Shown piece after piece: positions 28,098 through 37,419 of a stretch of DNA of 50,693 nt (positions within the stretch are counted from its first letter, which is position 1; every line of letters starts with the position of its first letter). The notes beneath the pieces are model-generated. The model was not told the DNA's origin. It worked only from the letters and a program-made list of their open reading frames with translations, and did not search any database. The stretch is from contig JAHDBW010000010.1 in the NCBI GenBank assembly GCA_020630175.1, forward strand, positions 1 through 50,693, written 5' to 3'. The DNA comes from Anaerolineales bacterium (GTDB lineage Bacteria; Chloroflexota; Anaerolineae; Anaerolineales; UBA6668). The translations under genes and the position numbers were made by a program.

Positions 28098-28880
28098 ATG
28101 AGCGCAATAGTTGTTGATAACGAGATCGTGCATTACGAGGTGTTGGGCCGTGGCCCAGGCATCGTATTTCTGCATGGCTGGTTAGGCTCTTGGCGCTATT
28201 GGGTGCGTACAATGCAAGCGGTGAGTTCGCGCTATCGTTGTTACGCGGTTGACTTATGGGGCTTTGGCGACACAAGCCATCGCACGCCAACCGAGTACAC
28301 GCTAGACGCCCAAGCCGACCTTGTCTTGCAATTCTTAGATTCACTGGGGGTTGCAAAAGTTGCGCTTGTGGGCCATGCATTAGGCTCAGCTGTGGCACTC
28401 CGCTTTGCCGCCCGCAACCCAGACTATGTGGCACGCACCATGTGTATCAGCTTGCCGCTGGCAGGGGCGACAATCAATCCACGCATGAAGCAAAGCTCAT
28501 TGTCAGACGCTAACTTATGGTTGGCAAACGGCTACAGCGAAGTGCGTGATGAAACCGCTCGGCTAGATCCAAAAGCGTACAGTACTTCGATGACTGACTT
28601 TGAATCTGTCGATTTACGCCGTGACCTGGTTAGCATTCCGCAGCCAACCTTGCTTGTGCATGGTGAAGGGGATCAGGCCATTGCTGCGCCACGCAGCTCA
28701 TGGTTACCCGGTGACGACTTCAACCATGTGCACCGCGTCATTATTCCAGAATTGGGGCACTACCCAATGTTGGAAGACCCAACTAAATTCAATCGCCTAT
28801 TATTAGACTTCCTGACCTCCGCGCCAGACGAACTGGAATCGCTGACGCTCAAAGAAGAGTGGAAACGCCGCGTGCGATAA
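28098..28880 (+). CDS. alpha/beta hydrolase-fold protein with Ala in place of the nucleophile Ser
   Basis: A protein of 260 residues. The fold is clear: oxyanion segment VFLHGWLGSWRYW, DLWGFGDTSH, acid Asp in VHGEGDQAIA and catalytic His in PELGHYPMLEDP. The nucleophile elbow, normally G-x-S-x-G, reads VGHALGSA, so position 94 is Ala (codon gca at 28377-28379). Asp and His are retained. The protein may be a non-hydrolytic binder or use another mechanism. A single-base error (tca to gca) cannot be excluded. It follows the signalling genes by 84 nt and is followed by a terminator. Confidence 0.88.
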   Translation: MSAIVVDNEIVHYEVLGRGPGIVFLHGWLGSWRYWVRTMQAVSSRYRCYAVDLWGFGDTSHRTPTEYTLDAQADLVLQFLDSLGVAKVALVGHALGSAVALRFAARNPDYVARTMCISLPLAGATINPRMKQSSLSDANLWLANGYSEVRDETARLDPKAYSTSMTDFESVDLRRDLVSIPQPTLLVHGEGDQAIAAPRSSWLPGDDFNHVHRVIIPELGHYPMLEDPTKFNRLLLDFLTSAPDELESLTLKEEWKRRVR

Positions 28881-28900
28881 CGTTATAATTTTTGAAACAG

Positions 28901-28929
28901 AGCAGTGCCACTTTGGCGCTGCTTTTTTA
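28901..28929 (+). terminator. intrinsic terminator after the alpha/beta hydrolase
   Basis: agcagtgcc (28901-28909) pairs with ggcgctgct (28915-28923) with one G-T wobble, loop acttt, followed by a run of T. It closes the signalling cluster and isolates dnaK. Confidence 0.85.
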
Positions 28930-29123
28930 TTTAACCTAGCGGCTTTGCACAAGGGATAAGCACAATGGCTTTAGCCCCGTGTGGGTAATAGCTGCCCGCA
29001 TATATTTCTCATACACGCTGTTTATATTCCTCCTACACTCAGCCCGTAACATAAAGGCAGATCGCAAAATGAAACTTACATCCGGGGAACACACCGGGAT
29101 ATTTGTTAGGAGCAACTCGCAAC

Positions 29124-31022
29124 ATGTCTAAAATAGTTGGCATTGATTTAGGAACTACCAACTCTGTCGTCGCCGTTATGGAAGGCGGCGATCCAACCGT
29201 TATTGCAACGTCCGAAGGGACGCGAACCATGCCCTCGATTGTGGCATTCAACAAGACCGGCGAACGCCTAGTGGGCCAAACCGCTAAACGCCAGGCCGTG
29301 GTCAATGCAGAAAACACCATTTACTCTGTCAAACGTTTGATGGGGCAAAGCTACGCTGAACTAGACGAAAAATCTAGCAACCTGCCTTATGAAATTGTCA
29401 AAGGTAGCAACGGCGAAGCACAGGTCAAAATCCCACAAAACGGACGCTCATACAGTCCGCAAGAAATCTCAGCTATGATCCTTGGCAAGCTCAAGACAGA
29501 CGCCGAAGCTTACCTGGGAACCCCCGTGACGCAAGCGGTTATTACCGTGCCTGCTTACTTCAACGATGGGCAACGCCAAGCCACGAAAGACGCGGGCAAG
29601 ATTGCCGGGCTGGACGTTTTACGCATTATCAACGAACCAACCGCCGCTGCGTTGGCCTATGGGTTGGACAAAAATGAAAACGAAACCATCGTGGTCTTTG
29701 ACCTTGGTGGGGGGACGTTTGACGTCTCTGTGCTAGAAGTTGGCGATGGCGTGGTTGAAGTAAAAGCCACCAACGGCGACACCTTCCTTGGCGGGGATGA
29801 CTGGGATCGGGCCATTGTGGATTGGGCCGCTGATGAATTCTTGAAATCAGACGGGATTGATCTACGCAACGACCGCCAAGCCCTGCAACGGCTGCGTGAA
29901 GCGGCTGAGAAAGCCAAAATTGAGCTTAGCACCGTCAACCAAACAGATGTCAACTTGCCATTTGTCACGGCAGACGCAAGCGGACCAAAGCACCTCAACA
30001 TGACCATTAGCCGCAGCATGTTTGAACAGCTGACCAGCAAATTGGTCAAACGGCTTGAAGTGCCGGTGACCAGTGCCTTGAAAGATGCGGGCATCAACAT
30101 TAGCGAAATTGACCAAGTGGTCTTGGTGGGTGGATCTACCCGGATGCCAATGGTGCAAGCGCTAGTTGAGAAAATGACCGGCAAAGCACCGCACAAAGGG
30201 GTCAACCCTGATGAAGTGGTTGCGCTAGGGGCGGCTATTCAAGGTGGCGTGCTCTCTGGTGATGTGAAAGACGTGCTCTTGCTAGATGTCACGCCGCTGA
30301 CCCTCGGGCTAGAAACGCTGGGTGGTGTGATGACGGGCTTGATTGAACGCAACACCACTATTCCAGCCAAGAAGAGCCAAGTCTTTAGCACCGCTGAAGA
30401 CAACCAAACCGCCGTAGACATTCACGTGTTACAAGGCGAACGCCCAATGGCTGGCGATAATATGACGCTCGGACGCTTTCGCTTAGAAGGCATTCCGCCA
30501 GCCCCGCGCGGCGTGCCACAAGTTGAAGTCACCTTTGACATTGACGCCAACGGCATCATCAACGTAATGGCCACGGATAAGGCCACTGGTAAAGAGCAAA
30601 GCATCAAGATTACGGCCAGTACGAACTTGTCACAGACCGATATTGACCGCATGATGGACGATGCCCGCGTTTACGAAGCCGACGACCGCAAGCGCAAAGA
30701 CTTGATCGACGCCCGCAACGAGGCCGATCAGATTGCCTATCAAGCTGAGAAAGCACTGACCGATTTGGGCGACAAGCTCGATGACACCAACAAAGGTGCC
30801 ATCACTAGCCAAATCGAAGAGTTGCGCCAAGTCTCGCAAACGGAAGACACCAACAAGATCAAAGAGTTGAGCCAACAAGTGCAACAAGCCACGTACACGC
30901 TCAGTCAACAAGCCTACGCCGCTAACGGCAACGGCGCAGACGGCGCTGGCGATATGCACGACACCTACTCAGATGAGCCTGAGGAAGATGACGTGATTGA
31001 TGGGGAATTTACGGAAGCGTAA
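29124..31022 (+). CDS. dnaK: chaperone protein DnaK (Hsp70)
   Basis: About 632 residues from the ATG at 29124, which precedes the canonical [13 protein letters not shown]; an aggag lies 11 nt upstream. The ATPase domain shows [14 protein letters not shown] and [13 protein letters not shown], then the linker [17 protein letters not shown], the substrate-binding domain and the helical lid. The acidic C-terminus ([13 protein letters not shown]) matches bacterial DnaK. It folds and refolds proteins in the cytoplasm with GrpE and DnaJ, neither of which is next to it. I see no CIRCE element upstream, so HrcA control is not evident. Confidence 0.98.
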   Translation: MSKIVGIDLGTTNSVVAVMEGGDPTVIATSEGTRTMPSIVAFNKTGERLVGQTAKRQAVVNAENTIYSVKRLMGQSYAELDEKSSNLPYEIVKGSNGEAQVKIPQNGRSYSPQEISAMILGKLKTDAEAYLGTPVTQAVITVPAYFNDGQRQATKDAGKIAGLDVLRIINEPTAAALAYGLDKNENETIVVFDLGGGTFDVSVLEVGDGVVEVKATNGDTFLGGDDWDRAIVDWAADEFLKSDGIDLRNDRQALQRLREAAEKAKIELSTVNQTDVNLPFVTADASGPKHLNMTISRSMFEQLTSKLVKRLEVPVTSALKDAGINISEIDQVVLVGGSTRMPMVQALVEKMTGKAPHKGVNPDEVVALGAAIQGGVLSGDVKDVLLLDVTPLTLGLETLGGVMTGLIERNTTIPAKKSQVFSTAEDNQTAVDIHVLQGERPMAGDNMTLGRFRLEGIPPAPRGVPQVEVTFDIDANGIINVMATDKATGKEQSIKITASTNLSQTDIDRMMDDARVYEADDRKRKDLIDARNEADQIAYQAEKALTDLGDKLDDTNKGAITSQIEELRQVSQTEDTNKIKELSQQVQQATYTLSQQAYAANGNGADGAGDMHDTYSDEPEEDDVIDGEFTEA

Positions 31023-31045
31023 GGTCCACTCGTTAGTGAAATAAG

Positions 31046-31082
31046 CAAAGCCGCTAGTCCTGCAAAAGACCAGCGGCTTTTT
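31046..31082 (+). terminator. intrinsic terminator after dnaK
   Basis: aaagccgct (31047-31055) pairs with agcggcttt (31072-31080) followed by more T. A further gtc/gac pair extends the stem past a mismatch. It lies 25 nt after the dnaK stop. Confidence 0.85.
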
Positions 31083-31307
31083 GATTCCGGTATGGTGATA
31101 AGTGCATGCGCAATTAGTGTGACAACGTATTATCACTATGCTTATGCTGGCTATGTTGTTGATGACATCAACGATAACGGTTACTGATTATGAAGTTCTC
31201 AATGAATCCTGCACAAGCAGTGCCGTAAAAAGTATTGTCATAGGCGGCGTGTAAACACACGCTAGTTATTAGTGGTAATTCAGTGCCCAGCACTGTGCTG
31301 AAATTGA

Positions 31308-33113
31308 CTAAGACAGTAATTTAGCCTTTTTGATTTCATCAATCAATGCCGGCAAATGCGCATAGTTAGCTTTTATGTCTGAAATTAGAGAACGCCACTC
31401 ATCTTTGGCATTAATACTAAACAAAACTGCTTTACATCTTTTTAGAAGACGGCATGCCTCTTTATAATTATCACGCCCCCGGTTATTAATAAATATTTTG
31501 GCGAGGCGTCTATAAATACTGACGGTAGCGTGCGGATGTTGTTTCTTTGCTGCCTCCGCAACCTCGTGAAAAACATCGATATCCCAAATATGATAATCAG
31601 GAGAAAACGCTTTAGGCAATATACGAATTGCGTCCTCAATGCGATTTTCAATCAGGTGAATTCTGGCCAACAAACTAAAATCTCCAGATTCAATTAGTGG
31701 CGCGAGTATTTGCTCTTGTGCTTCAAGCCAATTTAGATCCGTTTTTGCATAGGCTGTTTTCAGAGTCGAGTAAAGTGTTTTGTTAGGAGATCGTTGAAAC
31801 CTCTTCTGCACTATCGCAATAAAGGCTTGCCAATTATTTGTTTGTTCTGCTCTTTTTAACTTCCATTTTTCTATGTAATGGTGCGCATTATGGTCGTTTC
31901 GGTTTTGAGCATGTTCATCAATGAGCGCTTCTGCTTCAGCCGCGTAGCCAAAGTGAACAAATTCATCTGCAATTTGGGTTAAAGTCCAGCTATCACTTTG
32001 TTTTGCAGCGTCAATAGCCCCAGACACGCTTCCGATTTCTAATAATCGAGTTACTAAGTGTTGTTTCAGGTTCGCTTTCTTGCAGATCTCCATGTAATTG
32101 GCATCAGAAAGATCTGATCCGATCAATTGGATTAAAAACTCACCATAGTGCATTGCAGGCCATGCCCTACGGTGCACTATGCTACTTTCTAAGCGAGTGG
32201 TATAAATGTTAGCAACCTTCGTTCGCTCTTTTGCATTGATGTTGTCCAATAGCACATTGGAAACAGTAACGTCTCCAGATTCAAAGTTCAGATCATCAAT
32301 AGTTGTAAGTAGCTTTAAACATATCCAACGCGATTTAGCATTTTTGATCTTAGGTAGACATAGCGCTATGCGTTCAATTACATCTGTAAAAAAGTCTGGC
32401 AATAATCCTTCATAATCTTCAATGTCTTCGAATGAAGTTATGATTGCATTCATAACGACACAAGTAATTTGCATTGCACCTTCAAAACGGCCTGCTGTTT
32501 GATAGGAGTCAGCTACAGTTAGTATCTTCTGCAAATCAGATATTAAGCCCGTAGCATCATCTTCGTAGCCGGTCATATAGTGCGCGCGTTTAAGTGCCTG
32601 TTCAACCTGCTGCCGCAAATTATTTTCATCAATCTTTGGTCCAACATTCTGCTGCGCAGCTAAGGTTGTAAAGACATGTGTATACAACTCTGGATTCTGC
32701 TTAACTATTTTATGTAATAACTGCGCCAAACTTTTTTTATCACTTGCATTTAGTAAATCAGCAAGTGACATAGTTACATCCTTATTAGTAAGGCTTCCGT
32801 CTACAACAACAGTGTTTTGACCAAACTTTTCAGGCTGGTGCACCCATGTTAGTAATAAAGCAACAGCATGTTTACAGTAGCCACCATCCCCAATTGGGCA
32901 GGAACAATCTGCTTCAATAATTTCATTTTCATCTAGCTCAACCCAAACCTCATAAAAGTCACTATAACTTCCAGCGCATTTTGCAGTAAGCCGGCTACCT
33001 AAAAGCTGGGGAGATTGAATTGCCCCTTGGTTGTAATAACGATGCCCACGTGAATAGTAAGTGGTAGATGTCCACTCTTTAACATCATCAACTGTTAATT
33101 TAGCAATTTTCAT
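31308..33113 (-). CDS. SWIM zinc-finger protein
   Basis: A protein of 601 residues. Near the N-terminus a SWIM zinc motif CxCx7CxH is visible (C70, C72, C80, H82, DCSCPIGDGGYCKHA). The long C-terminal part is helical and looks TPR- or HEAT-like. SWIM domains bind DNA or proteins. The gene is AT-rich with A/T-ending codons, unlike dnaK and asnB but like the AAA/RloB pair, from which it is divergent across 292 nt. That suggests it arrived with them. A helper or regulatory role for that module is possible but not shown. Confidence 0.85.
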   Translation of the reverse strand: MKIAKLTVDDVKEWTSTTYYSRGHRYYNQGAIQSPQLLGSRLTAKCAGSYSDFYEVWVELDENEIIEADCSCPIGDGGYCKHAVALLLTWVHQPEKFGQNTVVVDGSLTNKDVTMSLADLLNASDKKSLAQLLHKIVKQNPELYTHVFTTLAAQQNVGPKIDENNLRQQVEQALKRAHYMTGYEDDATGLISDLQKILTVADSYQTAGRFEGAMQITCVVMNAIITSFEDIEDYEGLLPDFFTDVIERIALCLPKIKNAKSRWICLKLLTTIDDLNFESGDVTVSNVLLDNINAKERTKVANIYTTRLESSIVHRRAWPAMHYGEFLIQLIGSDLSDANYMEICKKANLKQHLVTRLLEIGSVSGAIDAAKQSDSWTLTQIADEFVHFGYAAEAEALIDEHAQNRNDHNAHHYIEKWKLKRAEQTNNWQAFIAIVQKRFQRSPNKTLYSTLKTAYAKTDLNWLEAQEQILAPLIESGDFSLLARIHLIENRIEDAIRILPKAFSPDYHIWDIDVFHEVAEAAKKQHPHATVSIYRRLAKIFINNRGRDNYKEACRLLKRCKAVLFSINAKDEWRSLISDIKANYAHLPALIDEIKKAKLLS

Positions 33114-33321
33114 AGTGTTAAGTTTAGTAAGATTTTGAGTTAATTTTCAACATCTTGAATGTATGAAGCTTTGTCTCCTTACATATAGCTTGAATCCAAG
33201 GCAATAGTGAAAATGTTTTTTGAATGGCATAGTGAAATCTAAATTATCGTTTACGTGTCGTACATGACAGAAATTTGCATGTGCGACTTCAAATACATTT
33301 ACTGCACTCGGTATGGACAAG

Positions 33322-33349
33322 TTGCTCTATTACAAAGAAAAGCTATAAT
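33322..33349 (+). promoter_or_regulatory. probable sigma70-type promoter of the AAA/RloB pair
   Basis: A -35-like ttgctc (33322-33327) and a perfect -10 tataat (33344-33349) are separated by 16 nt. Transcription would start near 33356, about 50 nt before the ATG at 33406. The -10 box overlaps the left arm of the palindrome at 33346-33370. Confidence 0.6.
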
Positions 33350-33370
33350 ACGAGAAATTTTCTCGTATTA
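33346..33370. promoter_or_regulatory. 25-bp palindrome overlapping the -10 box (candidate operator)
   Basis: The 12-nt arm taatacgagaaa (33346-33357) is matched perfectly by tttctcgtatta (33359-33370) around a single central base. It covers the -10 box and presumed start site, where a bound repressor would block transcription. It has no T-run after it, which argues against a terminator. Confidence 0.65.
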
Positions 33371-33405
33371 CTTATTATCTCAAGTATAAATTGGCGTATA
33401 TAACA

Positions 33406-34740
33406 ATGATTGTTCGCTTTACAGTCTCAAATTTTCGATCCTTCGGAGAAGAAGTTTCTTTCTCTATGATTCCTGGGCGAAGTATAGGACATGATAGTCA
33501 TATCATTAGGGCTGTTAAACCCAATGATATTGACGTACTTAGGACTGGATTAATTTATGGCGCTAATGCCTCAGGTAAATCTAATCTAGTCAAAGCATTA
33601 GATTTCATGAGAAAACTAGTGCTTGATAGTCCAAGACCAAACAGTCGTATTCTTTTACAGCAGTTTAAGTTATGGGAAGAAAATAAAACAAACTCTTCCA
33701 AATTTGAACTTGAATTTATTATTAATAATCAGGCATACATCTATGGGTTTGAAATTACTACTCAAAAAATCATTAGTGAGTCGCTGTATTCATCGACTGA
33801 GAAATCAGAAAGAGTATTATTTAAGCGAACTACAGAGGACACAGGAAAAGCAAGCGTCAGATTTTATAACCTCAGCGATAAATCAAAAGAAAACAAAGAC
33901 TTTCTAAAGTTTGTCGCACGTAGCACAAGGCCAAATCAGCTGTTCCTTTCTAAAGCTTTAGATGACAATGTAGATGAATACAAAAACATATATCGTTGGT
34001 TCGGGTCGGTCTTGAAAATAGTTTATCCTACATCTAGATTGACTGGTGTCCAAATCGCTATTGAAAACGATAAGGTCTTTAGTAAGAATTTATCGAGTTT
34101 CCTAACCGACATGAGCACAGGAGTCAAAGAGGTTCACCTTAAAGAAGTTCCGATTGATAGTCTTCCAGAAGGTGTTATTTCCGATATTATAGGCGATCTA
34201 TCTGAGGAAAAAGGTATGGCAGTCGATGTCTTTCCTTTAGGAAGGTTTATTGTTAACTTAAACAAAAACAATGATGTCAAAGTCTCTGGGTTAGCAGCTA
34301 GGCACCTGCGAGCAGATGGCACCGATGTGATTTTTGATTGGCAAAGTGAAGAGTCTGATGGAACACAACGTCTCTTGGATTTATTTCCTGTGCTACACAC
34401 AGAGAAAAACGATACTGAGGTCTTTATTATTGACGAGATTGACCGAAGTTTACACCCAAACTTAGTTAGGGAGTTTATAAAACTATACTTAGGCCGCGAC
34501 CATTCTGCTTGCCAACTCATTATGTCAACTCATGACGCTACCTTATTAGACTTAGATCTTCTCCGCAGGGACGAGTATTGGTTTGTCGAAAAAGATCCCT
34601 CCACGGGGCAATCTGAAGTGTACTCATTAGAAGAATTCAAGCCAAGAAATGATCGAAAAATTGGTAAAGGTTACCTAAACGGTCGTTATGGTGCTATTCC
34701 TGCCTTTGGTAATGTTTTGAAAGATCAAATTTCAGGATAG
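33406..34740 (+). CDS. AAA15-family ATPase of an RloA/AbiLi-type pair
   Basis: About 444 residues from ATG 33406, which gives the usual family opening MIVRFTVSNFRSF. The Walker A GANASGKS is at 52-59, the signature-like SEESDGTQR lies before Walker B (VFIIDEIDRSLHP, D343/E344), and the H-loop is MSTHDATLL. This is the SMC/ABC-like AAA_15 type found as RloA, AbiLi or AriA in two-gene phage-defence systems. It should bind ATP, oligomerise and hold or trigger its toxic partner. The TOPRIM-like RloB gene starts 4 nt after its stop, as in such systems. It is AT-rich relative to flanks. Confidence 0.88.
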   Translation: MIVRFTVSNFRSFGEEVSFSMIPGRSIGHDSHIIRAVKPNDIDVLRTGLIYGANASGKSNLVKALDFMRKLVLDSPRPNSRILLQQFKLWEENKTNSSKFELEFIINNQAYIYGFEITTQKIISESLYSSTEKSERVLFKRTTEDTGKASVRFYNLSDKSKENKDFLKFVARSTRPNQLFLSKALDDNVDEYKNIYRWFGSVLKIVYPTSRLTGVQIAIENDKVFSKNLSSFLTDMSTGVKEVHLKEVPIDSLPEGVISDIIGDLSEEKGMAVDVFPLGRFIVNLNKNNDVKVSGLAARHLRADGTDVIFDWQSEESDGTQRLLDLFPVLHTEKNDTEVFIIDEIDRSLHPNLVREFIKLYLGRDHSACQLIMSTHDATLLDLDLLRRDEYWFVEKDPSTGQSEVYSLEEFKPRNDRKIGKGYLNGRYGAIPAFGNVLKDQISG

Positions 34741-34744
34741 CCCC

Positions 34745-35398
34745 TTGAGCAAACGACGACGTCCTTTAGAACGAGTTTCTACAGTTAGAGATGCTCGTCT
34801 CATTATTATTGCGACTGAAGACACTAAAGCTGCTGTTACGTACTTCACCGATTTAATATCACCTCAGTATTTTCGCAGCACACGCATCCAAGTCAAAGTC
34901 TTACAACGTAAAGACACTAAATCGGCTCCTCAATATGTGTTAGATGAACTACAGAAATTCAAAAGAAGTTATAGCCTTAGTGATGACGACGAACTGTGGC
35001 TGGTTAGTGATGTTGACCGTTGGGGGGATGAAAAGTTAGCTAGTGTTGCGCAGCAGGTTTTTAATCAACAAAACCTTGAAATTGCTATCAGTAATCCAGC
35101 AATTGAAGCATGGTTCCTCATGCATATAGTTGATGTATCCGATTACACAGATTCTAAATTATCGCAGCTTTTTGAAAACAACAAGCAAACAAGTAACCGC
35201 ACTGCTTTAGAATTAGAATTGATTGACAAGTTGGGTAGCTATTCAAAATCGAATTTGAACACAGATCACTTTCTTCCACATTTAGACCATGCTGTAGCGC
35301 AAGCTCAGAAATTAGATACTGACGCAAATGCCCGCTGGCCAAAAAGCTTTGGCAGTCATATCTATAAGCTTATCAAATCGATTCAAGCTACAAAATAA
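34745..35398 (+). CDS. RloB/AbiLii-like TOPRIM-related effector
   Basis: A protein of 217 residues that starts with TTG at 34745; no ATG occurs before the middle of the gene, and an aggat lies 8 nt upstream. RloB-family marks are seen: an N-terminal basic stretch (SKRRRPLER), an acidic position E25 in ATEDTKAA where relatives have EGEKTE, the DxD pair D89/D91 in WLVSDVDRWGD, and SNPAIEAWFLMHI. Such TOPRIM-like proteins are presumed nucleases or toxins held by the AAA partner. The second Glu of the usual EGxxTE motif is replaced by Ala, so activity may differ. It ends 3 nt before the stop of the convergent asnB. Confidence 0.83.
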   Translation: MSKRRRPLERVSTVRDARLIIIATEDTKAAVTYFTDLISPQYFRSTRIQVKVLQRKDTKSAPQYVLDELQKFKRSYSLSDDDELWLVSDVDRWGDEKLASVAQQVFNQQNLEIAISNPAIEAWFLMHIVDVSDYTDSKLSQLFENNKQTSNRTALELELIDKLGSYSKSNLNTDHFLPHLDHAVAQAQKLDTDANARWPKSFGSHIYKLIKSIQATK

Positions 35399-35401
35399 AC
35401 T

Positions 35402-37303
35402 TTAGATCTCTTCAATCCATAGCTCGTGCCACAGCACAAAGTTCAGTAGGTACCAAACCAATTCATCATTGGCGTTTAGCAAGCGCTCCACTTCAGGCCA
35501 GTTGAAATAGTCTGTGCGGGCACAAAAGGCCTGTAATTTTTCACGGGTGTAGTTACCCAACGTGTCGTTTAGCCAAGCTTTGACCGGCACAGAAAAGCCC
35601 TGCTTCTTGCGGTCAATAATCTCATCTGGGATCACGCCGCGCACCGCTTGCTTGAGCAACTTCTTGGGCTGAAAGTCCGTGCCGATTTTTTGCCGTTGAC
35701 TAAAACTGAGCGCAAGGCTCACAAATTCATGGTCCAAAAACGGCACGCGTGGCTCAATGCTGGTTGCCATCGCCATTTTATCGACGCGCATCAGCAGCAA
35801 TTCTGGCAGCCGCAAGTTGAGATCGACGTACGTCATCCAGCTTAGGTCGTCTTTGATGGTCGCATTTTCGTTATACGCAGCCCGATAACCGGCCACAATT
35901 TCGTGCGATGAAATCGCGCCCACGCGGTTGAGCAGACTTGGCGAAAGCAAGCGGCGTTTGATGCGCTCACCAAAGGCAATTGCGCCGCCCCAGAACAGCT
36001 CTTCACCGTGCGCGGTGCGACGCACATATTCGGCGCGCACTTCGCTCAGCATAGATTGTGAGGCGCCATACGCCAGTTTACGCAGCGGCTTCGGCAGCAT
36101 GCCAAACCCTTTGAAAACCGCGTTTTGCATCAGGCGTTGATCAGCAATCCAGTGTGAATAGCCGCTATACAGCTCATCCGCCCCTTCGCCCACCTGAACC
36201 ACGGTGGTACCGCTATCCTTGGCAAGCTTCGAGACGAAGTACACCGGCACACAGACCGGATCGGCAATCGGTTCATCTTGGTGATAAATCAGCTTAGGTA
36301 GAAAATCGAGCAGGTCTTGTTCGGCCAGCTGCAGTTCGTGGTGATCGGCTCCAAATTGCTGCGCCACCTGCCGCGCGTACATAAATTCATTATGCGCCGC
36401 ACCAGATTGGCCTTCGTAGCCAATGGTGTACGTTTGCACCGGCCGGTCCATTTGTTCGGCCATCAGCGCCACGTTGGTGCTGCTATCAATGCCGCCAGAA
36501 AGCAACACGCCAAACGGCACGTCAGACACCATGCGTAACTTGATGCTTTCACGCAGCTTGTCTTGAATCAGCTGCGCGGCGTCGGCATCGTTGACCTTGG
36601 TTAGGTCTTGCGCATCGTCAAACGGGTCCCAATATTTTTGGAGGTTGAGCGCACCATCAAGCCCAATCAAGGCGTAATGCGCTGGCGGCAGCTTTTTGAT
36701 GCCCGCAAACAGCGTGTTTGGCGCTGGTGACGTGAGAAACGTCATGAAGTGGTAGAACGCGGTTTCATCTACGCGCCGTTCCACCTGCGGGTGTTGCAAA
36801 ATGCTCTTGATTTCAGAGCCAAAAATCAGCTTGCCTGCGGTTTGCGTGTAATACAGTGGCTTGATACCAATGCGGTCCCGCGCCAACATGAGGCGTTGCT
36901 TGCGCGTATCCCAAATGGCAAAGGCGTACATGCCACGCAGCAGTTTGACGCAGTCTGGCCCGTATTCTTCATACAGGTGCAGCACCACTTCCGTATCGCC
37001 CGTTGATTTGAACGTATGCCCTTTGCGGATGAGGTCTTCACGCAGTGGCGCAAAGTTATAGGACTCGCCGTTATACGCGATCCAAATGCTGCCATCGGCG
37101 TTGTGCATGGGCATATGCCCGGCTGGCGAAAGATCAATAATCGACAAGCGCCGTGAGCCAAGCCCCACGTGCCCAGCTTCAGACAGGTAAGTCCCGTCGT
37201 CATCTGGCCCGCGATGGGTGATGACATCGGTCATTTTGCCGAGTAAGTCCGCGTCAATTGGCGCAGAGTCGGTGATGTGGAAGAGTCCGGTAAGGCCACA
37301 CAT
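35402..37303 (-). CDS. asnB: asparagine synthase (glutamine-hydrolysing), AsnB type
   Basis: A protein of 633 residues. The class II glutamine amidotransferase domain begins with the nucleophile Cys2 (MCGLTGLF) and carries RRLSIIDLSPAGHMP and NGESYNF. The C-terminal synthetase domain has the PP-loop LLSGGIDSS and GEGADELYSGY. It converts aspartate to asparagine with glutamine and ATP. Such AsnB paralogues beside glycosyltransferases often belong to surface polysaccharide loci and may amidate a sugar acid or peptide instead. It is the third gene after the membrane protein and glycosyltransferase on the same strand. Confidence 0.95.
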   Translation of the reverse strand: MCGLTGLFHITDSAPIDADLLGKMTDVITHRGPDDDGTYLSEAGHVGLGSRRLSIIDLSPAGHMPMHNADGSIWIAYNGESYNFAPLREDLIRKGHTFKSTGDTEVVLHLYEEYGPDCVKLLRGMYAFAIWDTRKQRLMLARDRIGIKPLYYTQTAGKLIFGSEIKSILQHPQVERRVDETAFYHFMTFLTSPAPNTLFAGIKKLPPAHYALIGLDGALNLQKYWDPFDDAQDLTKVNDADAAQLIQDKLRESIKLRMVSDVPFGVLLSGGIDSSTNVALMAEQMDRPVQTYTIGYEGQSGAAHNEFMYARQVAQQFGADHHELQLAEQDLLDFLPKLIYHQDEPIADPVCVPVYFVSKLAKDSGTTVVQVGEGADELYSGYSHWIADQRLMQNAVFKGFGMLPKPLRKLAYGASQSMLSEVRAEYVRRTAHGEELFWGGAIAFGERIKRRLLSPSLLNRVGAISSHEIVAGYRAAYNENATIKDDLSWMTYVDLNLRLPELLLMRVDKMAMATSIEPRVPFLDHEFVSLALSFSQRQKIGTDFQPKKLLKQAVRGVIPDEIIDRKKQGFSVPVKAWLNDTLGNYTREKLQAFCARTDYFNWPEVERLLNANDELVWYLLNFVLWHELWIEEI

Positions 37304-37309
37304 GGGGAA

Positions 37310-37419
37310 CTAATGCGTAAGGGCTAATGCGTAATGTGTTAAGTGCTGAATGGCACGTTGCGACGCAGGAAGAAAGGTTGAACGATAGGGAAAAATACGC
37401 ATTACTCCTTACGTATTAG
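37310..37419. repeat. 24-bp imperfect inverted repeat spanning the gap between the glycosyltransferase and asnB
   Basis: The arm at 37310-37333 (taatgcgtaaggg...) matches the reverse complement of 37396-37419 at 21 of 24 positions. The right arm contains the glycosyltransferase stop codon (37416-37418) and the left arm ends 7 nt before the asnB start. The left arm itself holds a direct repeat taatgcgta at 37311 and 37325. The transcript could form a large hairpin. Confidence 0.75.

Noticed and set aside
28930-29123. Possible CIRCE element upstream of dnaK
   Set aside because: The TTAGCACTC-N9-GAGTGCTAA dyad is absent; only a short ccgg...ccgg dyad near the start is present.
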